Assembly (NCBI GenBank): GCA_000818945.1
Contig: KN805379.1
Location: 503,756-567,755, forward strand
Origin: Schizochytrium sp. CCTCC M209059
Taxonomy: Eukaryota > Sar > Bigyra > Thraustochytrida > Thraustochytriidae
DNA: 64,000 bases
Reading direction: 5' to 3'
Shown: piece after piece, positions 19,560 to 28,560 of the stretch
Layout: the number at the start of each line of letters is the position of its first letter
How positions within the stretch are numbered: position 1 is the stretch's first letter
Notes under the pieces: model-generated
Told to the model about the DNA's origin: nothing
The model's database searches: none
What the model saw: only the letters and a program-made list of their open reading frames with translations
Translations under genes and position numbers: made by a program

Positions 19560-19979
19560 ATGGCGGAGGCAGAGACGCGCGACCTCGCCGCGCTGGAGCG
19601 GCGACTTCGCGCGATCGGTGTCCAGGAGGGCATCGCGGCGGAGTCTCGCGCGGCAGAGGACGCCAGCGAGGCCGCTTCCAAGGCCGTCGAGGAGGCCTTC
19701 GACAGCGGCTTTGGGCCGGCCTTCGCGAAGGCAGCAAAGATCGGCAGACTCTTAGGCAGACTTCGTATCGTGCCCCAGCCGCCGCAAGAAGAGTCGGCAA
19801 CCCTCTACGCTGTAGCGGCCGAAAAGCGCCTCGATGACGCGGCCGAAGCTGAGGCGATCCTCGTCGACAAGTCTGCACCACTCCAAAAACTCCAAGCTTA
19901 TCTCGGTCCCTGCGTCACAACCCCTTCCATGACCACCACTGTCGTGGAAGACGAGGACAATAAGCTTGCAGAAGGGTGA
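19560..19979 (+). CDS. Small Yae1/LTO1-like protein
   Basis: The ATG at 19560 follows a GC-rich repeat leader, and the product is 139 aa. Residues ~38-65 read VEEAFDSGFGPAFAKAAKIG followed by RLLGRL. This resembles the Yae1 N-terminal signature of regularly spaced Gly in a helix (F-x-x-G-F-x-x-x-F/G...G-x-x-x-G-x-L-x-G), here with one Gly replaced. Family members (YAE1, LTO1) form an adaptor that delivers the Fe-S assembly machinery to the ribosome-recycling ATPase Rli1/ABCE1. The rest is Ala/Glu helical with no motif. The assignment is by motif only and tentative. It ends 161 bp from the stop of the convergent tudor-like gene. Confidence 0.5.
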   Translation: MAEAETRDLAALERRLRAIGVQEGIAAESRAAEDASEAASKAVEEAFDSGFGPAFAKAAKIGRLLGRLRIVPQPPQEESATLYAVAAEKRLDDAAEAEAILVDKSAPLQKLQAYLGPCVTTPSMTTTVVEDEDNKLAEG

Positions 19980-20140
19980 CCTACTCCCTCCACATTGTTT
20001 CTGCTTTTCTTTACTTTCTTCAATCCGGGACGATTTATTTATGTATGGTTAGTTAGACAACAGCTACTACGACGCCCACAAGCTTTCCTTGGAGAAAGAG
20101 CTCTACGTCGAAGGGATACTGCTGCGATGGCCTCATCACT

Positions 20141-22057
20141 TCAGAGATCGCCTGGGCGCTTGAGGATGGAGGCGCTCGCTTGCAATGTGCTAGTCATCCA
20201 CGCAAGTGCGACGTGCTGCGTTCCTTCGTGCACTGCATCTTCCACGGGCGTTGGCTCTGCAATGTCAAATAGACACGCCTGACTCACAAGCACTGCCTCC
20301 TCGCATGCCAAGTGTTGGCTCCCTGGCCAACTACAACGCTGTGGAGTCCGCTTGTGACTCCACTTTTGCGCGGTGTCTTCTCTGGCAAAACTTTGCAGCA
20401 AATCGAGCAAGAGCCTCTGCGCTGGAAGCACGGTCTCGGCGAAAGCTCGCGGGTCCACCTGCCGAATCCAACTTGCTCGACAGGGCGCAAAGGGTGCCTT
20501 CTTTTGTAGTAACGCTACTGTACAGGGAAGCTTTTCCTTGTTTTCTTCCTGCTCCTGGTCCTGCTGCCACTTGCGACGGGCAATCTCTCCTTGTCGAAGA
20601 AGAGCACCAATGTCGCGATGCTGAAATGATGCTGGCACTTGTACACTTGGTAAAACAAGCAAAAGCAAGTCGTCATCCAGACTTTGCAGTGAGTCACATG
20701 CGAGTGGTCGGGCAAAGGGGCCCGCCGACGCGTTCACGCTTTCAAAGCGCTCATCGCTCAGCGACGCCTTCAGTTTGGTCGTCAATGCGCACGGTGGCGC
20801 GGATTCCTCGACCCAAACGTGAACCTTTGCAGGGAATTCGCGCAGGGCGAAGTCGACTTGCTGCGAGAGATGCATATCTGATTCGCTGAGAGCCGATAAT
20901 ACAATGACAACGACACCTCCTTGTCGCATAGATTGACGACAACAATCGTCAAAAAGCCTGCAATATGTTACGTGCACCCCCGCTCGCGACATTGTTCGTG
21001 AGAAAACTCTGAGCTTGTCAATGTCGATCTCCGCGCATATGATGTGAGCGCTTGGCAAATCAAATTTGCATTCAGCACGGCTTCGATCAGTCTCTCCCCG
21101 TGCGATGATCGGACCTTGTGTGTGCCCAGCCCGGAGATGGAATAAATTAGATTTTGAAGACGTTTGCTTGGGGACAAGTATTTGCCACGATGCTGGCACC
21201 GATATGTCGCGCAGAATCTTTACAGAGGACTTGCTGGTTACTCCATCGACAAGATGTAGCGGGAGATTTGGTATTGTAGCAGCTATACAGGATGAGAGGC
21301 ATATCTCGAGTTGCGACCATGCATCCGAGTCAACGTCGCTTTTACGAACTATAAAGCTCTGACGCTTACCGGACTCCTCTCGTTGGTTGTCGTTTGCCTC
21401 AATTTGCGATTTCCGGGCTGGAGGCGGTTTACCAAGAACTTTGGGTCGCCCTTGCGGGGGGGGGCGGTCCTTCTTGACATTGCCGGCTGGTGGGGGGCCT
21501 GGGGGCGGCGGAGGAGGGGGTTTCTTGAGCTTTGGTTTCCGATCTTTAGATACGGCCGCACCGAGGTGCGACAGGTGCGCGAGAATCGCGCGCTGTTCTG
21601 CATCGGTGAACTCTGCAAAGTGTTTTCTCGCGCACGTGCTGAGCGCCTGGATGAGCAACTCTGTCTTGTCTTGGCTGGAGCAAGGTCTTCGAAGCATATC
21701 TGCTGCGACAGCAAATTGGACATCGCCGGAGTCAAGACGTATGTCGTAGACTTTCCCATCTGCGTTCACTCGTTGAATTTTGGCAGGCTGCCATCGCGTG
21801 AGACCCTGCCGCGTCTCGACAGCATCACCGACGCCAAATCGCGCCACCACGCTCTCTTCCTTGGACTCGGCCCTTGCGCCCGCGGCACCTCCTTTGCTGC
21901 TGCTGATGCTGCTGCCTCGCGAAGAAGACGACCGGCGCAAATTAAACTTACTCTCGCGCCTTTGCGCGCTCTCCTTGTCTCGCGCCTGCGGGCTCGGCAG
22001 GACCTCGATGCTGTAGTCCTGCGCCCATGACCGCAAGCTCCGCGCTCGCATCGCCAT
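20141..22057 (-). CDS. Tudor/agenet-like domain protein with proline-rich segment, function unknown
   Basis: This is a 638-aa single-exon ORF from an ATG. After a basic Ser-rich N-terminus, residues ~75-125 form a tudor/agenet-like module (VGDAVETRQGLTRWQPAKIQ ... VYDIRLDSGDVQFAV). A PPPPPPPGPPP tract lies near residue 185. The C-terminal half alternates hydrophobic strands and helices (GVVVIVLSALS, VHVWVEESAPPC, LLLLVLPSVQVP), suggesting an α/β domain with similarity to a TIR- or Rossmann-like fold that I cannot name. It has no membrane segment. Its ATG is 512 bp from the divergent CoA-transferase ATG. Confidence 0.75.
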   Translation of the reverse strand: MAMRARSLRSWAQDYSIEVLPSPQARDKESAQRRESKFNLRRSSSSRGSSISSSKGGAAGARAESKEESVVARFGVGDAVETRQGLTRWQPAKIQRVNADGKVYDIRLDSGDVQFAVAADMLRRPCSSQDKTELLIQALSTCARKHFAEFTDAEQRAILAHLSHLGAAVSKDRKPKLKKPPPPPPPGPPPAGNVKKDRPPPQGRPKVLGKPPPARKSQIEANDNQREESGKRQSFIVRKSDVDSDAWSQLEICLSSCIAATIPNLPLHLVDGVTSKSSVKILRDISVPASWQILVPKQTSSKSNLFHLRAGHTQGPIIARGETDRSRAECKFDLPSAHIICAEIDIDKLRVFSRTMSRAGVHVTYCRLFDDCCRQSMRQGGVVVIVLSALSESDMHLSQQVDFALREFPAKVHVWVEESAPPCALTTKLKASLSDERFESVNASAGPFARPLACDSLQSLDDDLLLLVLPSVQVPASFQHRDIGALLRQGEIARRKWQQDQEQEENKEKLPCTVALLQKKAPFAPCRASWIRQVDPRAFAETVLPAQRLLLDLLQSFAREDTAQKWSHKRTPQRCSWPGSQHLACEEAVLVSQACLFDIAEPTPVEDAVHEGTQHVALAWMTSTLQASASILKRPGDL

Positions 22058-22568
22058 CTTTCTTCGTTCTGCGTCTGCACGTGCCGCAGCCTGCGATGCG
22101 AACCTTGGCCTTATTTTATTTTTTCCACTTGCAGGCGTACAATGCCAAAGTGTAGTATCCGTTCAACGGGTCCGCGCCGCCGCCCTACCTACGGAGGTTC
22201 GCCTGCTAAAGCACGTGTGCCTTTTTTTAACTGGCCACGCACGCAGCGACACTCTCTTTCGAGCATGATTCGTTGTTTGTTATCACCTGTCTTTTATTGT
22301 TCTTTGTCTTGGTCTTGCTCTCGATCTTCCCCTTGTTCGTCTGCGCTGGAGACGACGGGGTGGGTCGCTCCGATGTGCTTACGTGGTTCGGACTCGCATC
22401 AACGCGATCGGACTTTGAAATGGGTTGCGCAGACACTGAGACTGCGGTAAGGTAGGGAGGGGTCAAGTATAAAAGCAGAAAGCAGACCACGATCGCGATC
22501 GCCATCGACGACGTCCGCACGCGCGAGTCGTTCGGGGCTAGACCGCTCGGGAAACAGAGCAGAGGAGG
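22058..22568. other. Divergent promoter region
   Basis: It carries a clear TATA element for the plus-strand gene (22468-22475). No gene is supported; the minus- and plus-strand small ORFs here lack conserved features. Confidence 0.5.
22468..22475 (+). promoter_or_regulatory. TATA box (TATAAAAG)
   Basis: A perfect TATAAAAG lies about 94 bp upstream of the CoA-transferase ATG in a GC-rich context. Confidence 0.55.
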
Positions 22569-24172
22569 ATGTTCGGGACTACTATGCGCTATACGCGGAG
22601 TTCCGCACCTAAGGCGCGGCTGCAGGCTGTGACAGCCTATGTGATGTCGGGCCACCTCGAGAGCATCAGCACAGGCGCGGCTGTCCTGACGCCCTCTCGT
22701 CAAAGCCCGCTGCAGCAGCAGCATCATCAACAACAGCAGCAGCAGAGCCGACACTTTGGCACGCAGCAGCATGAGCCGCTCATGATGGAGGGCATGCGTG
22801 TAGTGGAGGTAAGTTTCGATCTTTTGCACGCATTATCCATCCTTCTCTTCTTTAGGACCTGCGAAGTGCATGGAATGTAATTTGAAGAAGATGAGGTGCA
22901 GAGACTCACTACGCGAGGGTTCCGCCCCCCTTTCCCCCAACTTTCTTTCAGGTTGCAAACGTACTTGCAGGCCCTAGCGTTGGTCAATTTCTTGCCGAAC
23001 TTGGCGCAGAAGTCATCAAAGTAGAGTCTCCACGGACAAAGGGAGACGTGACACGCACCTGGAGACTTGGACGAGAAGCTCTCGAGGAGGATGTGACGGC
23101 GTACTTTTCCACGTGCAATCTTGGAAAAAAGAGTATCGTGGTCGACCTTGGCAACGAAGACGGTCGCAGGGTTTTGCGTGAGCTCGCGCAATCCGCGGAC
23201 TGCTTTCTCGCAAGCTTCAAACCAGGCGATGCGGAGAAGCTTGGGGTCGATCCTGAGACGCTCTGCGCTCTGAATGACCGACTTATCTACGCTCAGATTA
23301 CAGGCTACGGACTTGACAATCCCCGTGCCGGATATGATGCCGTCATTCAGGCAGAATCTGGATTCCAATACATGAATGGCACGCCAGAGAGTGAGCCCGT
23401 AAAAATGCCAGTGGCCTTGATCGATGTGATGACGGCACATCAGCTCAAACAAGCCATCCTCTTGCAGCTCTGGCGGCGTGAGCGGACCGGCAAAGGCGGT
23501 GCTGTCAACGTTTCGCTCATGTCATCGGCAGTGTCAGGCCTCTCCAACCAAGCCATGAACTACCTCAAAGAAGGCGTTGTCCCGCAACGCATAGGTAGCG
23601 ATCACCCTTCTATTGCGCCATACGGTACTTTATACCCAACGCGAAACGAGGAGGAGCTGCTCACGCTTGGTGTTGGTACCAATTCGCAGTTCCGCGCTCT
23701 TTGCGAGGTTCTGGGCCAAGCAGCGTGGGCTGATGATGAGCGCTTTGCAACGAACCCGCAACGCTGCGCAAATCGAGTTGAACTCAATGCGCTTTTGCGC
23801 GAAGAGATGAGCAAGTGGAATCGTAGGGAGCTTCTTGACGCGCTGCTTGATCGCAAGGTACCCTGTGGCGGCGTCAACGACATGGCAGCCGCCTTTGATG
23901 CGCCCGAGGCGCGAGAGGTTGTTGTGACGAGGCCAGCAACGGAGAACGAGCTTGCCAAGAAGGACCACTTGCAGCAGTTTGGGGGCAACCAACCCGTCGG
24001 GCTTCGCCAGGCTGTTTGGAAGGGTGCTGGCAACGAGGGCCTCGACGCGACGGGCCGCACATTTTCAGCTCCGCCCCACTACGGCGAGCATACAGAGGAG
24101 ATCCTCCGAAATGTTCTTGGCAAGGATGATGCTGAGGCCACGAGACTCGTCAAGCTCTTTCATGGTGAATGA
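22569..24172 (+). CDS. Family III CoA-transferase (CaiB/BaiF; succinyl-CoA:glutarate CoA-transferase-like), two exons
   Basis: Exon 1 is 22569-22808 (80 codons, ending MRVVE) and exon 2 is 22952-24172. The intron begins GTAAGT, ends CTTTCAG and is in phase 0; splicing joins VVE|VANVLAGPSVGQFLAELG, which restores the universal family III start (V-x-x-x-x-x-L-A-G-P-x-x-x-x-x-L-A-x-L-G-A-E-V-I-K-V-E-x-P). Further family marks are LGKKSIVVDLGNEDGR, YAQITGYG, and GYDAVIQAESGFQYMNG, whose Asp is the expected nucleophile. The spliced protein is 486 aa. The N-terminal ~70 residues are basic/Ser-rich with a QQQHHQQQQQQ run and look like a mitochondrial presequence plus linker. The likely role is transfer of CoA between dicarboxylic acids; SUGCT is the closest type by pattern, but substrate cannot be read from sequence. 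Confidence 0.88.
22809..22951 (+). other. Intron of the CoA-transferase gene
   Basis: GTAAGTT donor and a CTTTCTTTCAG acceptor with a pyrimidine tract; 143 bp, phase 0, separating the presequence-like exon from the catalytic core. Confidence 0.85.
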
Positions 24173-24326
24173 AGAATCGCAAGTCTTATCATTTCCAGCT
24201 GAGCGCGAGCGCACCAACTCGGGGCAATATCCCATTCCAGAAACTAATACTTGGCGAAAAGGTTTACCTTATTATTATTATTTTTGGCCATTCGATCTTC
24301 ATCATTTCTTGACGGAGAAAGCCCCG

Positions 24327-27300
24327 TCACACATAAGCGCGATGCATGTCCGCGAGAAGGGCAAGCCATGTTCGAGTGTTGCCCGCTGCAAGTTCTCTCT
24401 CAGACCACAAGAGGTCAGGCTTCATTCTCTTGTTTTTTTGAAGTCTGCCCAGCGCAAGTCGCAAATTACCAAGCATCGCTGCAACAGTTTTTGGCTTGTG
24501 CTGGATGCCGCCAAGACCCCCTCGGATGCGTTCCAGCTTCTCAACCATGCCTGCGAGCACGGTCCCATCACTCAGAGCAAGAATTCGTGCCTCTCCTTGG
24601 TGAAGTTGGTCGAGACCTCGTACAGGTTTAGGACTTGTGCGCTTCACCCAGTCAATAAGAGAATCAATCTGTCTCGTTGAAAGCTCAGAGAAGGCGTGCG
24701 TAGGTTCTTGCGGGATGACTTTCGAGGCCCATGGCGCGCACGGTTTTGCGTCATGTTCACTTTTCCTCTTGAAGTCACTCGAAGTTCGTGGTCGCGGTAC
24801 AATGTCGCTGCGCGGCGTTGCCACCTGAGGCTTCCACGGTGATGCGCAATCCTCTTCGGGGGCGATGGACACACAGCTTGTAGATGACCCGAGCCGCCGA
24901 CGCGAGTACAGGAGGACGTCATCGCTGGAGAAGGGGGATGGCCAGATGTCAGCATCTGGATGTCGTCGGCCGCGAGATTCCAACGTCGTTGGTGTCGCCG
25001 TCAGTTCAGGGGCGACATTGGTGAGCTCTTGCTCTGGCCCTTGCTTGGAAAGTTGTTCTCTTCTCGAGCGCGGCGGCTTGGTGCCAAGAAAGGGACTCTC
25101 ACCAGGAACGACACGAGATGGTCTCGGCAACAGTCCTGCGTCGAGTCGGTGCAAGTCTTCGAGGAGCCCGAGGACAACCATGCGGTCGCATTCCCACAAT
25201 GCATCTTTAGAGAAGAGGAATCTTCGCCCCATTGACGAGTGTCGCCGGAGATACTCGAGCACCTTTTCCAGGTTTGCCTTTTCGACCTGGGGTGTGTGAG
25301 CGGGAAGTACAAGCCCTCGTAGAGGTTTATCGCTGCAAATTTTTGCAATAATTCGCAAAAGAAGTGAACCATCCACCCAGGCTCTGCGCAAAAGTGGTGG
25401 CCCCAGAATTGAATTGAAAGACCCATCTGACCCACAAATTTCTTCCAAGATGCCGCGGCGACGAAGCCACCCTAGTAACGAGGCCTCGAGCTGACCCAGC
25501 TGCGCCAAGGTGTACGGAAGAAGGCTCCCTTCCGCCAAGCGTGACTCATCACGCAGGGATACCTTTGAATTTGGAGGATCGTTCTTTGTCGTTGTAATGC
25601 TGGGGACAATGTCACGTGTTTGTTTGTAAGTGCGATCGAGACGTTCTGTGCGTGTTTCTATATGTACGTCCTCTTCTCCGTGGTCTCGCGTTTCAAGGAG
25701 CGCAACTTTCGCGCGTCTGCGTTCCACATCGGCCGAGCACTTGATCTTGGAGAATGCCTTATGCACTGCATTGATAAGTTGCCAAAAGGCTTGCTCGCGA
25801 CCACGCGCTATTTCCGTAGGATCCGCTTTAAGAGCCTGCATGAGTGCTGCGCGAGACGAGGTTGGTCGTGGCTGCGTCTTGGCCACAGCAGTCCGCATCT
25901 CGCCAAGCGCTTCTCGAACCAAGGCCACTGCCTGCTGAACAGAAGTCACTTTTGCCCCTTGTAGACGACGGAGGGACCCAGACTGGGAATAGGCAGCCTT
26001 TGCATCCTCGCTGAGCGTAGAGAATAGGGTCAAAAGCAGCTTGCCATTGAAGCGCACGTCTTCGAGTAAAGGGCAATCGTGCGTATCGTCGGGAACGTGG
26101 AGGCCGAGATCGCGAAGCCATGAGGCAAGCGCTGCAATTTCCTCAGAGCCCAGCGTGCCCGGAGGCGCTGCATGAACTGGGCTTGATGGCATTTGCAATT
26201 GAGGTGGAGGCGGAGGAGACCAAGCTGGCAGCTGTCTCATTGTCTGAGATGTGTGCGAGAGACGCTGCTTCCGCAATGAACCCTGCGGCTCGGCGCAGCT
26301 CGAAGCATCACCATTCGCTTGCCCGCTGGTTTGAAATGCAAAGGTGCGTACACGACGATCGTGATCTGCTGCAATGTCCACGCTGCCTACATCCAAGGAC
26401 GCGGACCGAGGACGACTCTGCTGCAGGTTTTGGTCGGGCACGGACACGGACGCCTTAGCAGTGTTCCGTGGATTGACGTTTTGTTTTGCTGGGCTGTGTC
26501 GTGCGACCACGAGAGGTAGACTCTGACGCAAATCCTCAATAAGTTCCCAGACGATAGCCGGGGGTTGTTTTTTCACAATCCCGTCTGCTGCATACAGATG
26601 TCGATGATTCATTCGTGCACGGTCACGAAAACTTTCAAGTGCGACTGTAACATTTTTCATGCGGGCAGCTGTCGTTCGGGGATCGAGACTCACGCCTCTG
26701 TAAAAGAGAAGTTTCTCCGTGGCGCCGTCGGGTCTTACAAAGAGTTTTTCAATAACAGGCTGCTTCCGCCTTCCTCCAGCCGCGGTTACGCCGAGACGCG
26801 GTTCACTCATTCGTGCTAGCTCTGAAAGGAGAATCCCATCACTCAAGACAGCTGCAACGTAGTCAATTGCGGATACCGTGGGCGGGCTCGACGCTGGTGC
26901 ATAAATAGGCACGCCGACCTGCTCAAGTCGGCGGAGAATTCGTGGCAAGTGGTCTGCATGCAGCAGCCAATCAAATGATGCGAGGTAACTTGCGGTGACT
27001 CCCGACGTACTCTGACGCAGTCGACGAAGTGCGGACAGCACCAGACCAGCATTTACGGGACTAAGACCGTCAGCTGCGCACGCGCTCGTTTTGGAGCTTT
27101 TACTACGAGTACTCACTAGCTCTCCATTAGCGACCAAACGAACTGATGAGACCTCGGTACTTGGGTCGTTGTGAACTTTTGGTTGAAGCTTGGCATCCTT
27201 GGCCGAGGCGGATGGAGATAGGGCTACAGATCCATTCCATTGTGGCCGCTCACGTAAAATCTTGGCACTCATATCAGGCGAGCGCATTGGAAGAGAAGAT

Positions 27301-27821
27301 GGTCTAGACCGAGCAAACTTTCGACTGCTATCGTGCGTTTTCTGCCTTGCTCCTGTTTTGGACTGCGCAACGGACCGCGCGGTAATCTTTGATTTTGAGC
27401 CTTGGCCCATCGAGCTCCGCCTCCTTTTGGGCTGGTGGAGATGATCCCGAAAGACGCGCAGGAGTGCAATCACTAGTTTTCGCGTGTCACCGCCAAAAGC
27501 GGTGAGTGCGATTTGTTCGGGGTTTCTGCAGCCTCCGCAGGCACGGGCAATCTTTGAGTCCAAAGAGGCTCCCACTCGCATCGCGGTGCTAAGATTTTTT
27601 ATGGCTTCCTGTTCGTTGAAAACATCTTGAATGATCTGAATGCTAACACCGGGCTTTGCGAGGCACGCGAGCTTGCACAGCAAGACACCGTCGTCAAGGT
27701 CTTCCACCTGGTCCACGAGAAGTGCCTCCGGCAGGGCCTCCCCAACACTGCTGTTCAGCCAGTGGACCAAGACCGCCGCGGACGCTGGCCGCGTTCCATC
27801 AGCTCCCCCTGCCGACTTCAT
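24327..27821 (-). CDS. Large protein with five calponin-homology-like repeats
   Basis: The frame is open further upstream from a TTG, but the first ATG is at 27821, which gives 1164 aa. Five segments share a helical pattern of CH domains (a W-L start, then LxDGxLLxxL): AVLVHWLNSSVGEALPEALL ... DDGVLLCKLA (~10-110); a second around SFDWLLHADHL ... LSDGILLSELARM (~285-390); AALASWLRDLGL ... NGKLLLTLF (~585-690); ASLLGWLRRRGILEEI ... VDGSLLLRIIAKI (~815-905); and SLIDWVKRTSP ... LSDGTVLAGMVEKL (~1065-1164). Ser/Pro/Arg-rich linkers separate them. CH domains bind actin or microtubules, so a cytoskeletal or ciliary role is plausible but inferred. Its 3' end is 154 bp from the convergent CoA-transferase stop. 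Confidence 0.75.
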   Translation of the reverse strand: MKSAGGADGTRPASAAVLVHWLNSSVGEALPEALLVDQVEDLDDGVLLCKLACLAKPGVSIQIIQDVFNEQEAIKNLSTAMRVGASLDSKIARACGGCRNPEQIALTAFGGDTRKLVIALLRVFRDHLHQPKRRRSSMGQGSKSKITARSVAQSKTGARQKTHDSSRKFARSRPSSLPMRSPDMSAKILRERPQWNGSVALSPSASAKDAKLQPKVHNDPSTEVSSVRLVANGELVSTRSKSSKTSACAADGLSPVNAGLVLSALRRLRQSTSGVTASYLASFDWLLHADHLPRILRRLEQVGVPIYAPASSPPTVSAIDYVAAVLSDGILLSELARMSEPRLGVTAAGGRRKQPVIEKLFVRPDGATEKLLFYRGVSLDPRTTAARMKNVTVALESFRDRARMNHRHLYAADGIVKKQPPAIVWELIEDLRQSLPLVVARHSPAKQNVNPRNTAKASVSVPDQNLQQSRPRSASLDVGSVDIAADHDRRVRTFAFQTSGQANGDASSCAEPQGSLRKQRLSHTSQTMRQLPAWSPPPPPQLQMPSSPVHAAPPGTLGSEEIAALASWLRDLGLHVPDDTHDCPLLEDVRFNGKLLLTLFSTLSEDAKAAYSQSGSLRRLQGAKVTSVQQAVALVREALGEMRTAVAKTQPRPTSSRAALMQALKADPTEIARGREQAFWQLINAVHKAFSKIKCSADVERRRAKVALLETRDHGEEDVHIETRTERLDRTYKQTRDIVPSITTTKNDPPNSKVSLRDESRLAEGSLLPYTLAQLGQLEASLLGWLRRRGILEEICGSDGSFNSILGPPLLRRAWVDGSLLLRIIAKICSDKPLRGLVLPAHTPQVEKANLEKVLEYLRRHSSMGRRFLFSKDALWECDRMVVLGLLEDLHRLDAGLLPRPSRVVPGESPFLGTKPPRSRREQLSKQGPEQELTNVAPELTATPTTLESRGRRHPDADIWPSPFSSDDVLLYSRRRLGSSTSCVSIAPEEDCASPWKPQVATPRSDIVPRPRTSSDFKRKSEHDAKPCAPWASKVIPQEPTHAFSELSTRQIDSLIDWVKRTSPKPVRGLDQLHQGEARILALSDGTVLAGMVEKLERIRGGLGGIQHKPKTVAAMLGNLRLALGRLQKNKRMKPDLLWSERELAAGNTRTWLALLADMHRAYV

Positions 27822-28560
27822 CGCGGCCTGCCCGCCCGCTGCGCACGCGCGCCCCTGCGCGTCCGCACGAGTTGCTTTGCCTGCTCGGTCTTCTGGGCTC
27901 GACGGTTTGCCGGTCAGAAGCGTTCCCTCGATTCCCAATAATGTCCGTTACGGACGATGCGTCCGGGATCCGAGTCTCCCAGTCTCACCCGAGTCTGAAT
28001 CTGGCTAACAAGACTGTGCCAGCCAATGAATAAGCGGGAGGAGACTGACTGAATTGTTTTAAAGGATTGTAGCCTCCCCCTCTGATATTCTGCTTGAATT
28101 TGTTAACAACACGAAGGCGACTTTGTGTATGTATGTTTGTGTACCTGCTGTCAAGAGAACCAAGTCCGCGCGTAGAGTCGAAGTCTTGAAGTTCTGCCCT
28201 CTGCTTTCGTCGCGGCCTTTCTTCGACGTTGGTCTCGACACAGGCTAAAGAGTACTCGCGGTCCAGCGGTTGCACGAGCTTCCGAGACACAGCAACACGC
28301 TGACGAGCGGCATTCGGAGTATTTTTATTATCGTGAGCGACGGCTTGAAGGAGTCCGAGTCGATGCACTAAACGTTCTTCTCGGCACAAGCATTGATCAG
28401 GATTCGTCTCCTCTTCTCTCTCGCTTGGTCGGCTCGCTGGACCTAGTGCGTGGTTGCTGCAAGCTTCAAGCTGAGCTCACGTGCGGAACGCGCAACTGGC
28501 CGTGTGTTGAAGTGCGCGACGGTGGCTATAAGAGACGCCGCTCAGCGCACTCAAAGGAGG
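27822..28560. other. Divergent promoter region (CH-repeat gene / IQCH-like gene)
   Basis: No supported gene lies here. A TATAAGAG lies at 28527-28534, only about 26 bp before the IQCH-like ATG, too close to be a confident TATA box. The frame of the minus-strand gene is open upstream to 27938, but without an ATG. Confidence 0.45.

Noticed and set aside
22143..22162. AGTGTAGTATCCGTTC resembles the U2 snRNA branch-point recognition region
   Set aside because: The flanking U2 5' stem-loop sequence and the following AATATCTGATACG-like region are absent; a 16-bp resemblance is taken as chance.
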